NCBI RefSeq assembly: GCF_023746555.1
Contig: NZ_CP098755.1
Location: 2,305,001 to 2,369,000 of the forward strand
Reading direction: 5' to 3'
DNA length: 64,000 bases
Source: Brevibacillus ruminantium
Lineage (GTDB): Bacteria > Bacillota > Bacilli > Brevibacillales > Brevibacillaceae
Position 1 is the first letter of the stretch, and each line of letters starts with the position of its first letter. This document shows positions 16,302-25,225 of this stretch, in pieces. Both the position numbers and the translations under genes were made by a program. The notes beneath the pieces are model-generated. The model did no database searches. It saw only the letters and a list, made by a program, of their open reading frames with translations, and was not told the origin of the DNA.

Positions 16302-18281
16302 ATGACTATGTATAAACGTATCATCGTGGCTGTTTCGGTAGCGTTGTTTACTTTACTTGCACTGTTGGCCGCAATCATTACCGACTTAAATGATCGAGAC
16401 TTCCCACAGGCTATTGGGAGCAAAGGTAGGCTTAATATTAGCTTCAACGAATCGGGATACTCTATCACTGAAGCGTTTTCGAAGTTAGAAGAACTCGATA
16501 CACGCCTAAAGCTTGGACTGGTCAAGATCGCCCCAGATCTGGCTAGCGAAGGAAATGGCAAAATTTTTGCAACGTTTAACAATGATGGGCTGCCAGATGA
16601 ATTTACTTGGTTTAGTGGCGACGATACAGGCAAAATTGTTGGAAAAGATCGGCTTGCCAATTCCTATCCCGATGGGTTATATCTTGTGACTGGGAATACT
16701 GCTCGTTTGGATGAGTTTGCGGACACCCTGAATGATTCGGGGGTAAAGGTTAGCCGTCGGGATCCCTCAATCTTGGATAGTCTTGTATTCGTTGTGCAGG
16801 AAAGAGGATTTACTACAGTAATTCTTGCATCGCTTGCGCTGATTTCATCGCTTGCACTGTTCTGGTTGTCAGTGAGATCGCGGGGACGTGCACTTCAGGT
16901 TCTGGGCGGGTCTCCGACTATGCGGATTCAGATGCAGGACCTTACAGAGTTTGGTGGGGCGCTATTTGTTTCGGCGGGGACTGTGGCTATGGTTGCAGCA
17001 ATCTATGTGGGTGTTTTTCATGGCTGGCTGTACGTCAGTACCTTCACCAAAGTACTGATTAGTATTCAAGTCGTTGTTATAGCTATATCCATACTTGCTG
17101 CGCTTATTTTGTCAGCCTCTGCGTGGCCGAGTGCTGTCATGCTTGCCACTAGACAACCGGCTGTAAAAAGCCTGCGTTCGGTGGCGATTGTGATCCAGTC
17201 GCTAACGTTCGTTTTAGTGGTGGCCACTGCTGCCCCTGCTTGGTCTGCATATAAACACTCATCTGCTAAGGCAACTGAAATGGCAGAGTGGAAGAGACTT
17301 GCAGACCAAGTGTCAATTGTGTTCGCAACAGACATTGGTGAAATGGATCGCATGGAGCCAATGATTGGCGAGATGGTAAAGGATGCGGAATCGATTGAAG
17401 CAGTAGCACTTTCCTATACTTACACTAAGGAAATGCGGCCATCGGTTGATTTCAGCAGATACTCCGCCGTCTCTTTCGTAAACCAGCGTTGGCTTGACTT
17501 AGTCACTATGGGTGCGAAACAGCCGGTTGTAACGCCTGTTTCGCATCACAACATTTCTGAGGATCTTATTCGCGAAATCCAAGAAGAGATTAATATTTTG
17601 TCGAGAGAGGGTCATCCCGAGAATCTATTCGAACAATTACAATTCCTCCAACCAGTTGGGGGGTCTCGACTTTCAGTGGCTCAAGGGGGAGGGGGAGAAA
17701 GTCTCTACTTTGGAGATGATATCCTGCTCGCTGTCGTTCCCTCGCTGTACGACACCTTTAATGATACTGCCTTGACATCCATGATCTCGAGTAACAACAT
17801 AGTGTTCACTGGTGTAACTGCTACGCAACAATTATTAGAACGACACAGCCTTGATGTACAGGCGCTACGCGATCTTGGCATCAAAGGTGAACTGAAAGTT
17901 GTTTACATTGCCGAAGAGGGTATACTACAAGCGCAGTTCGCAGCATATCTTGTGTGGTTGCAGAATCTTTCGCTGATGGCACTGGCGGTTGCTTTCAGTG
18001 TTGCTACTGCAATCAGTGCATTGATCACCGCAATATTACAGGCGAAGCGTGACTTCCCATTGCGGTTGGCAGGGCGGTCTTGGATGCGAATCCTTCAGAG
18101 CCGCGTGACCAAGGAACTGCTTGTGGGGATAATACTCGTGATTATCGTCGTCAAACTACAAAGACCTGACGAGACAGGAATTGTGCTTGTGACTGCGGCA
18201 TATGGATTGCTTATTGTTCCGCTGTCCCATCTGTTTGCCGTACGTTGGTGTTTCAGTGGAGCCAGTAAACGTAGGATTTGA
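16302..18281 (+). CDS. Large ABC permease resembling bacteriocin-associated (DUF1430-type) membrane proteins
   Basis: The 659-residue protein has one TM at the N-terminus, a ~150-residue extracellular domain, four TM helices (about residues 165-320), a second ~230-residue extracellular domain and four final TM helices. This FtsX-like duplicated layout matches the permeases of lactococcin 972-group exporters and other peptide or lipid extruders. The DUF1430 assignment rests on size, topology and gene order rather than on a recognised motif. Two plausible starts are ATG 16302 and ATG 16308. An imperfect stem (TACGAAAA/TTTTCGTA) follows at 18319-18343. Confidence 0.65.
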   Translation: MTMYKRIIVAVSVALFTLLALLAAIITDLNDRDFPQAIGSKGRLNISFNESGYSITEAFSKLEELDTRLKLGLVKIAPDLASEGNGKIFATFNNDGLPDEFTWFSGDDTGKIVGKDRLANSYPDGLYLVTGNTARLDEFADTLNDSGVKVSRRDPSILDSLVFVVQERGFTTVILASLALISSLALFWLSVRSRGRALQVLGGSPTMRIQMQDLTEFGGALFVSAGTVAMVAAIYVGVFHGWLYVSTFTKVLISIQVVVIAISILAALILSASAWPSAVMLATRQPAVKSLRSVAIVIQSLTFVLVVATAAPAWSAYKHSSAKATEMAEWKRLADQVSIVFATDIGEMDRMEPMIGEMVKDAESIEAVALSYTYTKEMRPSVDFSRYSAVSFVNQRWLDLVTMGAKQPVVTPVSHHNISEDLIREIQEEINILSREGHPENLFEQLQFLQPVGGSRLSVAQGGGGESLYFGDDILLAVVPSLYDTFNDTALTSMISSNNIVFTGVTATQQLLERHSLDVQALRDLGIKGELKVVYIAEEGILQAQFAAYLVWLQNLSLMALAVAFSVATAISALITAILQAKRDFPLRLAGRSWMRILQSRVTKELLVGIILVIIVVKLQRPDETGIVLVTAAYGLLIVPLSHLFAVRWCFSGASKRRI

Positions 18282-18511
18282 TTGAGGATTAGTATCATAG
18301 TCGAAGATTTCCTTAGCGTACGAAAACTCGGCTTTTTTCGTATGGGTAGAGGGTCAAAACGGGAAAAAAGGCTATTACAAAAATACCATATTTTGACTTC
18401 CTATAGAGGAATAGTAATAGGGAAATCGATCTGTTTCTCGAAACATTTCATCATACGAAGGAGTCTTACATATTGGAAATATTATCTTAACGGTAACAGG
18501 AGAGTTGCGTA
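18282..18511. other. Intergenic stretch before the stalk-domain gene
   Basis: An open frame spans this stretch but has no ribosome binding site and no recognisable protein sense, so no gene is called. It contains the TACGAAAA/TTTTCGTA dyad and the promoter region of the next gene, which has a GGAGAG ribosome binding site just before 18512. Confidence 0.4.
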
Positions 18512-19132
18512 ATGAAAAAACATTGGCTCAGTATTACAACCGGAATGGCAATTGCATCAGTTGTGGTAGGAACTGTCTTTGCAAACAGTCCAATCAAACT
18601 GATTGTTGACGGGAATGTCATCAAGACAAGCAGTGCACCGGAAAATATCCATAACCGCGTAATGGTTCCTGTAAAATCGCTTGGCGAGATTATCGGAGCG
18701 AAGGTAACCTGGGACGCCGGGCAGCAAGCAGTTTTGATTGACACCGGGAAAGAAGAGGAAAGGCTACGGATCGAGCAGCTGGAGAAAGCACTTGCTCCCC
18801 ACTCCGCAAAAGAAGCCGCAGAATCGTTTATCACTAGCTATAAGACACGCAATGGCGCGCTCTTGCACGCTATTCTCGCTCCGGATATTAGAGACAAAAG
18901 GGTTGCAGAAGAGGGCGGCTGGGTGATCGGCGTTTCCAGTCCATGGGTGTCAAGCGCTGCAATTCAAAGTGAAAAGCAACTAAATGCCAATACTGCAGAA
19001 TTCCTCGTGAACTTACAAATGGCGACTTCTGAAGGCAGTGAAGGGCCATGGTTGTTGAAAGTGATCGTGAAGAAGTTCGATGATCAGTGGTTAATTACTG
19101 ACTATGGAGACGCAACCGACAGTAAGGAGTAG
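18512..19132 (+). CDS. Exported protein with copper amine oxidase N-terminal (stalk) domain
   Basis: A signal peptide (residues 1-25, ending VFAN) is followed by a Cu-amine-oxidase N1-like stalk domain (IKLIVDGNVIKTSSAP, then NRVMVPVKSLGEIIGAKVTW), a short coiled segment and an NTF2-like C-terminal domain (AAESFITSYKTRNGALLH to WLITDYGDA). Stalk domains are wall- or surface-exposed modules common in Brevibacillus and Paenibacillus. The role is unknown. The downstream DNA holds a decayed fragment. Confidence 0.7.
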   Translation: MKKHWLSITTGMAIASVVVGTVFANSPIKLIVDGNVIKTSSAPENIHNRVMVPVKSLGEIIGAKVTWDAGQQAVLIDTGKEEERLRIEQLEKALAPHSAKEAAESFITSYKTRNGALLHAILAPDIRDKRVAEEGGWVIGVSSPWVSSAAIQSEKQLNANTAEFLVNLQMATSEGSEGPWLLKVIVKKFDDQWLITDYGDATDSKE

Positions 19133-19197
19133 CCGCTATCGTTTATTAAACCCAACTAAAAGCTGGATAACGACACCGTCAAAAAATCACCTACACA

Positions 19198-19335
19198 CAC
19201 AAAGTGCCAGTAGGCGAGGATGGCTTCGGGACAAAAACAATTCGTTTTGTTTACAGCAAGGAGAAAGGCTGGCACAAGTACGGGGGGTTAATTTCCCGAA
19301 AGGTCAAACAAAGACGCTGCTGCACTCACTATTGA
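19198..19335 (+). pseudogene. Coding remnant downstream of the stalk-domain gene
   Basis: One frame reads VPVGEDGFGTKTIRFVYSKE, then KGWHKYGGLISRK, to a TGA at 19333-19335, without a start. It looks like a C-terminal piece of an exported protein. A hairpin with arms CGACAA/TTGTCG and an inner GGGTAATACCC follows at 19354-19391. Confidence 0.35.
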
Positions 19336-19416
19336 TCTCGCCTGCGGCGTGATCGACGACAAGTTGGGGGTAATACCCGCGTAGTTGTCGACCTTTCAAT
19401 CGAGAGGAGTTTGTAG

Positions 19417-20205
19417 TTGATGAGCAATCTGAATAACGTAAAAATACCGAAGGAAGCGATTCAAGCATTAAAAATCGTAGAGGAGTTGCTTGGAAGTTCG
19501 ATAGTCGGAGTATATTTATTTGGTTCTGCAGTAAACGGTGGTTTACGCATTAACAGTGATGTAGATGTTCTAGTGGTCGTGAATCATAGTTTGTCTGAAG
19601 TGACTGGAAAAAAACTAACAGACAGACTAATGCCTATATCTGGAAAGATAGGAAATATAGATTCTGTGAGACCACTTGAAGTCACGGTGATAAACCATAG
19701 CGATGTTGTCCCTTGGCGATATCCGCCCAGAAATGAATTTATCTATGGTGAGTGGCTTAGGAGTGAGTTTGAGAAAGGACATATTCAGGGGCCAACCTAT
19801 GACCCTGATTTGGCTATTGTTTTAGCACAAGTAAGAAAAAATAGCATTTCTCTATTTGGTCCTGATGCTTCAGAGATACTTGACCCCGTGCCGATGACAG
19901 ATATTCGAAGAGCGATTAAGGAGTCTTTGCCAGGGTTGATTGAGGGTATCAAAGGTGATGAGCGTAATGTAATCTTAACCCTCGCTCGAATGTGGCAGAC
20001 CGTGTCTATCGGTGATATTTCTCCAAAAGATGTGGCTGCAAAATGGGCTTTACCCCAGTTGCCTACAAAATATTCGACTTTACTCGACGTAGCCAGAAAA
20101 GCCTATCGAGGAGAATCTGTTGATAAGTGGGAAGGAATGGATTCCGAGGTGACAGCACTCGCTAATCATATGAAAAACTCAATAGAATCTTGCCTTAGTA
20201 TCTGA
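19417..20205 (+). CDS. Aminoglycoside nucleotidyltransferase, ANT(9)/AadA-like
   Basis: The 262-residue protein has the nucleotidyltransferase core motif GSAVNGGLRINSDVDVLVVV, which supplies the catalytic GS and DxD. C-terminal features shared with spectinomycin and streptomycin adenylyltransferases are EFIYGEWLR, NVILTLARMWQTV and KDVAAKWALPQLP. These enzymes adenylate spectinomycin at O-9, or streptomycin at O-3'' in AadA. Length fits the family. The start TTG 19417 lies seven bases after AGGAG, with ATG 19420 as the alternative. Exact substrate specificity cannot be read from sequence. Confidence 0.85.
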   Translation: MMSNLNNVKIPKEAIQALKIVEELLGSSIVGVYLFGSAVNGGLRINSDVDVLVVVNHSLSEVTGKKLTDRLMPISGKIGNIDSVRPLEVTVINHSDVVPWRYPPRNEFIYGEWLRSEFEKGHIQGPTYDPDLAIVLAQVRKNSISLFGPDASEILDPVPMTDIRRAIKESLPGLIEGIKGDERNVILTLARMWQTVSIGDISPKDVAAKWALPQLPTKYSTLLDVARKAYRGESVDKWEGMDSEVTALANHMKNSIESCLSI

Positions 20206-20622
20206 GCATGACCCAATTATCATGATTAGGAGTTCTATAATAACGTGATCTAATAGCGGTGTCCCGATCAATTCTCCTGCACCATGCTGCGTTTGGTCAC
20301 GACTGGGCGTCGAGTCTTATCAATAGTAAGTGTGAAAAACCCCTTCAATATCACTATATTTATTTCATGTATGGAATCAGAATGGGATTCATTCTGGTTT
20401 TTTCTTGTTTTTGTACCACTTCCCAAAACGTTATTTATGAAGAGCGAGACATCAGCAGCCAGCCATTTTTGCTTGATTCCCGACCCGTTTTGTAACGAAA
20501 GCTCGGTATCCATGTTCGTGCCCTGAATAGAAAAGTCTTCTTTCCAAGCCATACTTGTATCGTCCATAATAGTAGTTCATCTGGTTTCTTGTTGTTGGCT
20601 ATATGAAAGGGGGCGGTCATTA
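20206..20622. other. Gene-free stretch with a terminator-like hairpin
   Basis: CAGAATG pairs with CATTCTG at 20379-20396, followed by GTTTTTTCTTGTTTTT: a plausible terminator for the nucleotidyltransferase. A 99-codon minus-strand frame (20567-20268) is open but has no ribosome binding site and no recognised domain, so it is not called. The ribosome binding site of the next gene, AAAGGGGG, lies near 20604-20611. Confidence 0.4.
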
Positions 20623-22560
20623 TTGAGGCAGGCAGGTTTGCTCATGATAGTCGTAACATTATTTCTGTTCACTTTTTTCCCTGGATCAGCAGAAGCCGAA
20701 GAAGAACGCCTGATTCGAGTCGGTTTCGATAAGAGCTTGCCTCCTTTATCATATTTGGATAAAAACGGGGAAGCTGCCGGCTTTGATATCGATCTGATCC
20801 GGAAAATGGCTACGCTCCGCGGTGATAAAATTCAATTTATTCCGCTGGAGTGGGAGGACGCGGTTATTCAGCTAAGAGCAGGACAACTGGACCTGGTTGT
20901 AGGTATGAAATATACAAGCACGCGCGACATCTACTTTGATTTCAGTGACTCCTATTTAACGATGTCAGACGCATTGATCGTTCCGTCGGCAACCCGAGAT
21001 ATTTCCGGGATCAATGATCTAAGAGGAAAAGTGGTAGCGGTCCAGCGAGATGATGCAGGAATCTACCAATTAGAGAGCATCAGGGGTGGCAAAATGCTGA
21101 TCGCTTTCAATCAGCCGGATGCAATGGACATGCTATTTTTAGGGAGAGCGGATGTTTTTCTGGGAAACCGGTGGACAGCTGAATATGTACTCCAGAAGGC
21201 AAATATGCGGCAAGACTACCGGATTCGCACAGGTCTCATCCCACCATCTGATTATGCCTTTGCTGTGCGAGAGGGCAATTATGAGCTTCTAAACAAGCTG
21301 AATGAAGGCTTGAAGGAGCTGCATCGAAGTGGCACCTACGAGCTTTTGTATTCGCAATACCTGGAGCCTTATAACGCTATGGCCATCGATTGGTGGCGCA
21401 AGCTGGTCTACGGCTTGCTCATCGTGATGGGACTCGTTGTGATCGTTCTGGCTGGGAGCTTTCTTTGGAATAAACGATTGCAAAGAGAGGTCAGGGTTCA
21501 AACAGCCGCTTTGGCAGACAGCTTCGCTTTTCAGAGAAAAGTGCTGGACAGTGTGGACAACGGAATTCTTTCATTTGATCAAACAGGGCGGATTACCTTG
21601 ATTAACCATGCTGCAAGTAGATTGCTGGGATTAGAGAGCAAGCCAGCGGAGTCATATGTTATGGACTGCCTGCCCCATTTACCTGTTCAGCAGGCACTGA
21701 TGGGAGAGAAGAGCATACTCGAAGGCGAGCTGCACCTAGGAGATGGAACAGGCAGAATCGTTTATTATTATATCGCCACTTTATCTAACAGCGTAGGAGC
21801 GCAGGTAGGCGGGATTCTTTGCCTGCAGGACCGGACTGAGCAGAAGCATCTGCAAGCCCGATTAATTGCGCAAGAAAAAATGCGTGCCCTTGGAGAGCTG
21901 GTCGCGGGTATTGCCCATGAAATCCGCAATCCGTTGACAGCGATCAAAACCTTTACCGAGCTGCTCCCCAAAAAGCTGGATGATACACGTTTTCGGGCCG
22001 AGCTTCTGGAGCATGTTCCGGAAGAAGTAGCCAGAATGAATCGGATTATTGAGGATTTGCTTGATTATTCCAGAGAAAAGCCTGTTCAACAAAAATGGGA
22101 GAAGCCCTTGGACCTCGTTCAATCCGTGATGGGTCTTTTCACCAAACGGATGGAGAGCGAAGGGATACGAATTGTGGTCGATATTTCTCCGGATTTGAAA
22201 GTGTTCGTAGATCGCGACCGAATCAAACAGGTGCTGATTAATCTGATTCTCAATGCTATTGAGGCCATGGCCGACTCACAGGACAAGCAATTGACGATTC
22301 ATACCAAGCAGGGTGGCAAAATGGTCTGTCTGGCGATTTCCGATACGGGTTCCGGTATAGCGCAGGAAGATTTACTTCAAATGTTTCAGCCTTTCTATAC
22401 AACGAAAAGTCAGGGAATTGGGCTTGGGTTGTATATTAGCCAGAAAATTATGCACGAGCATGGCGGAGAGATTGAAGTGAAAAGTGAAGTGTGGAAAGGC
22501 ACTACGTTTCTATTACAGTTTGCGAAGGGGGAGAACGCAATTGAACATTTTGATCATTGA
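20623..22560 (+). CDS. Sensor histidine kinase with extracellular solute-binding domain
   Basis: The 645-residue protein is, in order: signal/TM (1-25); a family 3 extracellular solute-binding domain (~30-250, VGFDKSLPPLSYLDKNGEA); a TM helix (~262-285); a PAS domain (~305-415); HisKA (IAHEIRNPLTAIKTFTELLP); and an HATPase (NLILNAIEAM, SDTGSGI). It should bind a small ligand outside the cell and phosphorylate the NtrC-type regulator encoded immediately downstream (20-base overlap). Such kinases control uptake of amino or organic acids. The start is TTG after AAAGGGGG. Confidence 0.88.
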   Translation: MRQAGLLMIVVTLFLFTFFPGSAEAEEERLIRVGFDKSLPPLSYLDKNGEAAGFDIDLIRKMATLRGDKIQFIPLEWEDAVIQLRAGQLDLVVGMKYTSTRDIYFDFSDSYLTMSDALIVPSATRDISGINDLRGKVVAVQRDDAGIYQLESIRGGKMLIAFNQPDAMDMLFLGRADVFLGNRWTAEYVLQKANMRQDYRIRTGLIPPSDYAFAVREGNYELLNKLNEGLKELHRSGTYELLYSQYLEPYNAMAIDWWRKLVYGLLIVMGLVVIVLAGSFLWNKRLQREVRVQTAALADSFAFQRKVLDSVDNGILSFDQTGRITLINHAASRLLGLESKPAESYVMDCLPHLPVQQALMGEKSILEGELHLGDGTGRIVYYYIATLSNSVGAQVGGILCLQDRTEQKHLQARLIAQEKMRALGELVAGIAHEIRNPLTAIKTFTELLPKKLDDTRFRAELLEHVPEEVARMNRIIEDLLDYSREKPVQQKWEKPLDLVQSVMGLFTKRMESEGIRIVVDISPDLKVFVDRDRIKQVLINLILNAIEAMADSQDKQLTIHTKQGGKMVCLAISDTGSGIAQEDLLQMFQPFYTTKSQGIGLGLYISQKIMHEHGGEIEVKSEVWKGTTFLLQFAKGENAIEHFDH

Positions 22561-23908
22561 TGACGAGCGAGCCATCTGTTCCTCGCTCTCATTTGCGCTT
22601 GAGGATGAATACCGCGTCCTAACCGCTTCGGGACCTGATGAAGGCCTTAGACTACTGGATGAAGAGCCGATTGACGGGATCTTGCTTGATCTGAATTTGC
22701 GCGTAGCGAGCGGGATCGATCTTCTTCGGGTGATCAAGGAGAGAAAGCCGGAGGTAGTTGTCATTATTATGACGGCTTATGGATCGATCGAATCGTCCGT
22801 AGAGGCGATGAAAGCAGGGGCCTATCATTACTTGTCCAAGCCTCTCAATTTAGACGAAGTAAGGCTTTTGCTTAGCAAAGCTCTTGCGTTTCAACAGCTT
22901 CATCGCCAGGTTCAGGTGCTCAGTCAGGCCGTTCGGCAGCACGAAACTTATGCGGGCATTATTGGCAAGAGCAGTGCCATTCAGAAAGTATTTCAATTGA
23001 TCGAGAAGGTAAAGGATATTAATTCCAACGTAATGATTACGGGAGAAAGCGGTACAGGCAAGGAATTGGTAGCCCGTGCGATCCATTTTCAGGGGGGACG
23101 GCAGAAGGGCGCTTTTTCGGTCATCAATTGTGCGGCTATACCGGAGCCTCTGCTGGAAAGCGAGTTGTTCGGACATGAAAAAGGTGCATTCACTGGCGCC
23201 TATCAGAAACAGCAAGGGCTGTTTGAGCGATCCGATGGCGGCACGATCTTTCTGGATGAGATCGGAGAGATGCCTTTGTCGCTGCAAGCGAAAATATTGC
23301 GAGTCATTCAGGAGAAGGTCGTTACCCCAGTGGGTTCCCAGCAGCCCAAGGAAGTGGATGTTCGAATCATTTCGGCAACAAATCGCAACCTGCAGGAAGA
23401 AGTGGCAAAAGGGAGCTTTCGCGAGGATCTTTACTATCGCTTAAATGTCATTCCCATCCATCTTCCACCTCTCCGTGAGCGCAAGGAGGATGTGCCACTT
23501 CTCATTGAGCATTTTTTAGCCTTTTACGCTGCTAATATGGGAGTCCGAACGAAAACATTAAGTCCAGAGGCCAAACGTAAGCTGTATAACTACACCTACC
23601 CCGGCAATGTTCGCGAGCTTTCCAATATGCTGGAATATGCGGTGGCGCTCTCCGAAGAGGAAGTGATTCAGCTTGACGATCTTCCAGAAGCCGTTCGTGG
23701 AAATCGGGTCACTCCAGCAGGTGAGGATGCAAAAGAAAGCGGTCTTTTGATACCAGAAGGGCTAACTCTTGCAGAAGCGGAAAGAATGTATATTCTCTAT
23801 ACACTTGAGAAAAATGAGGGCCATCGTCTGAATACAGCCAAACAACTATCGATCAGCGAGCGGGGATTACGTGAAAAGCTGAAGCAATATGTAAGAGGTA
23901 AGGAATGA
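22541..23908 (+). CDS. NtrC-family sigma-54-dependent response regulator
   Basis: The 455-residue protein has a receiver (IIDDERA, phospho-Asp in LLDLNLR, Lys in LSKPLN), an AAA+ central domain (Walker A GESGTGKE; GAFTGA loop intact in KGAFTGAYQ; Walker B GGTIFLDEIGEM) and a C-terminal HTH (LNTAKQLSISERGLREKL). The intact GAFTGA loop means that it can activate sigma-54 RNA polymerase. The TTG start at 22541 is placed by the AAGGGGGAG just upstream. The likely target is the sigma-54 promoter at 25115-25131. Confidence 0.9.
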   Translation: MNILIIDDERAICSSLSFALEDEYRVLTASGPDEGLRLLDEEPIDGILLDLNLRVASGIDLLRVIKERKPEVVVIIMTAYGSIESSVEAMKAGAYHYLSKPLNLDEVRLLLSKALAFQQLHRQVQVLSQAVRQHETYAGIIGKSSAIQKVFQLIEKVKDINSNVMITGESGTGKELVARAIHFQGGRQKGAFSVINCAAIPEPLLESELFGHEKGAFTGAYQKQQGLFERSDGGTIFLDEIGEMPLSLQAKILRVIQEKVVTPVGSQQPKEVDVRIISATNRNLQEEVAKGSFREDLYYRLNVIPIHLPPLRERKEDVPLLIEHFLAFYAANMGVRTKTLSPEAKRKLYNYTYPGNVRELSNMLEYAVALSEEEVIQLDDLPEAVRGNRVTPAGEDAKESGLLIPEGLTLAEAERMYILYTLEKNEGHRLNTAKQLSISERGLREKLKQYVRGKE

Positions 23909-24903
23909 GAAAAATTACAGCTTGGATTATGCTGGCTACGATTGCTGTGGGAATCATAGCGAGTGGCTGTGACCATAAACCCGAACAAATACCAATCGGT
24001 TCCGATCAGGAGCAACCCTTTGTGACGATTGCAACTGGCGGTGCTTCCGGTCCGTATTTTACGATTGGAGGAGCCTTGGCCAAGGTGTATAAAGAAAAGC
24101 TTGGGTACAATGCAGCCGTTCGGTCCACGGACGGCTCGGTTGAAAATGTGCGCCTTCTGGAGGGAGGAAAAGTGGACGTGGCTTTTGCGATGTCAGACGT
24201 TGCCTCTTTTGCACTTGGTGGAAAGGAAGGCTTTCGGTCAAGCGGTCCGGCCAAGCATATGAGATCAATGGCTGGACTTTATTTGAACTATGTGCAAATC
24301 GTCACGCTAAAAGATCGCGCGATTCACTCCGTTCATGATCTAAAGGGAAAGCGGGTAGGAGTTGGTGCCCCGAATAGCGGGGTAGAGGTCAATGCTCGCA
24401 TGATCTTGGGTGAGCATGGCATCACGTACAACGATATCAGACCGGAATATCTCTCTTACGCAGAAGCAATCGAACAATTGAAAAACAATGCCATTGATGC
24501 TGCCTTCGTTACCTCTGGACTTCCCAATGCGGCAGTCCTGGATCTGCAAAGCACGGATGAGGTCGTCATCGTGCCCATCCAGCCTGAAGCCATCGAACAG
24601 CTCACCAAGCAGTTTCCTTTTTTTGAAAAAGTTCAGCTTCCGGCGGGTATTTATCAAAACGACAAGCCTGTCCCAACAGTGGCTATTCGCAATATCCTGC
24701 TCGTGCGTTCTGATTTAACCGATGCACAAGTCTACAAGTTAACCAAGGCGTTTTTCGAAAATCTAGATGTTCTGCAAGAGGCCCATGAGGCCGCCGAGCA
24801 AATTGACAGGCAGGAAGCGGGTAAGGATCTCGTTGTTCCCCTCCATCCTGGGGCTGCAAAATTTTATGCAGAAGCGGCCAATTCATTAACCCATGCAAAA
24901 TAA
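23905..24903 (+). CDS. TAXI-family solute-binding lipoprotein
   Basis: The 332-residue protein has a lipoprotein signal (IIASGC, Cys at about 23) and a TAXI (TRAP-associated) binding domain. Family features are the ATGGASGPYFTIGGALAKV opening, VRSTDGSVENV and GAPNSGVEVNARMIL. TAXI proteins normally deliver ligands to a fused TRAP permease, but no TRAP permease gene lies nearby. The gene overlaps the NtrC regulator by ATGA, so it may be a co-sensor for the kinase, as DctB is for DctS in B. subtilis, or may feed the MFS carrier downstream. Confidence 0.87.
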   Translation: MRKITAWIMLATIAVGIIASGCDHKPEQIPIGSDQEQPFVTIATGGASGPYFTIGGALAKVYKEKLGYNAAVRSTDGSVENVRLLEGGKVDVAFAMSDVASFALGGKEGFRSSGPAKHMRSMAGLYLNYVQIVTLKDRAIHSVHDLKGKRVGVGAPNSGVEVNARMILGEHGITYNDIRPEYLSYAEAIEQLKNNAIDAAFVTSGLPNAAVLDLQSTDEVVIVPIQPEAIEQLTKQFPFFEKVQLPAGIYQNDKPVPTVAIRNILLVRSDLTDAQVYKLTKAFFENLDVLQEAHEAAEQIDRQEAGKDLVVPLHPGAAKFYAEAANSLTHAK

Positions 24904-24933
24904 CAGGTTAAAAAGTCCGATTTCGCGCTCCGT

Positions 24934-24980
24934 ACCGGCAAAAACTTCCGTAATAAGCGGATTTTTTTGCCGGTTTTTTT
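24934..24980 (+). terminator. Terminator of the kinase-regulator-TAXI operon
   Basis: ACCGGCAAAAA pairs with TTTTTTGCCGGT and is followed by seven T. Confidence 0.85.
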
Positions 24981-25114
24981 AGTGCCAGGTCATGATTTCA
25001 CTCTTTCCAAATGAGAACTCCTGTTTTAAAAACATTCGGTCGTATTTAAAATTCTTTGGTAAATAAGGCGCCTTCTATGTAGGAAACACTTATAGAGACT
25101 CCACATTAAATGAG

Positions 25115-25131
25115 TTGGCATGTAATTTGCT
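25115..25131 (+). promoter_or_regulatory. Consensus sigma-54 (-24/-12) promoter
   Basis: TTGGCATGTAATTTGCT matches the sigma-54 consensus, with GG at 25117-25118 and GC at 25129-25130, exactly 12 bp apart. It lies 95 bases before the MFS gene and just after the NtrC-type operon. The palindrome AAGGCGCCTT at 25065-25074 is a possible activator site. Confidence 0.85.
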
Positions 25132-25225
25132 TGTATGTTTATGCGACTGCAAACTGAAACCGGTTACATTCTCACAGAGAAAAGCTTGGTTTCTGAAATA
25201 GAAACGACAACAAGGAGGATTAAGA

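Noticed and set aside
18282-18512. 76-codon plus-strand ORF after the large permease
   Set aside because: It has no start signal and a composition typical of untranslated DNA.
20268-20567. 99-codon minus-strand ORF between the nucleotidyltransferase and the sensor kinase
   Set aside because: It has no ribosome binding site, no recognised domain, and overlaps the terminator-like hairpin of the upstream gene.
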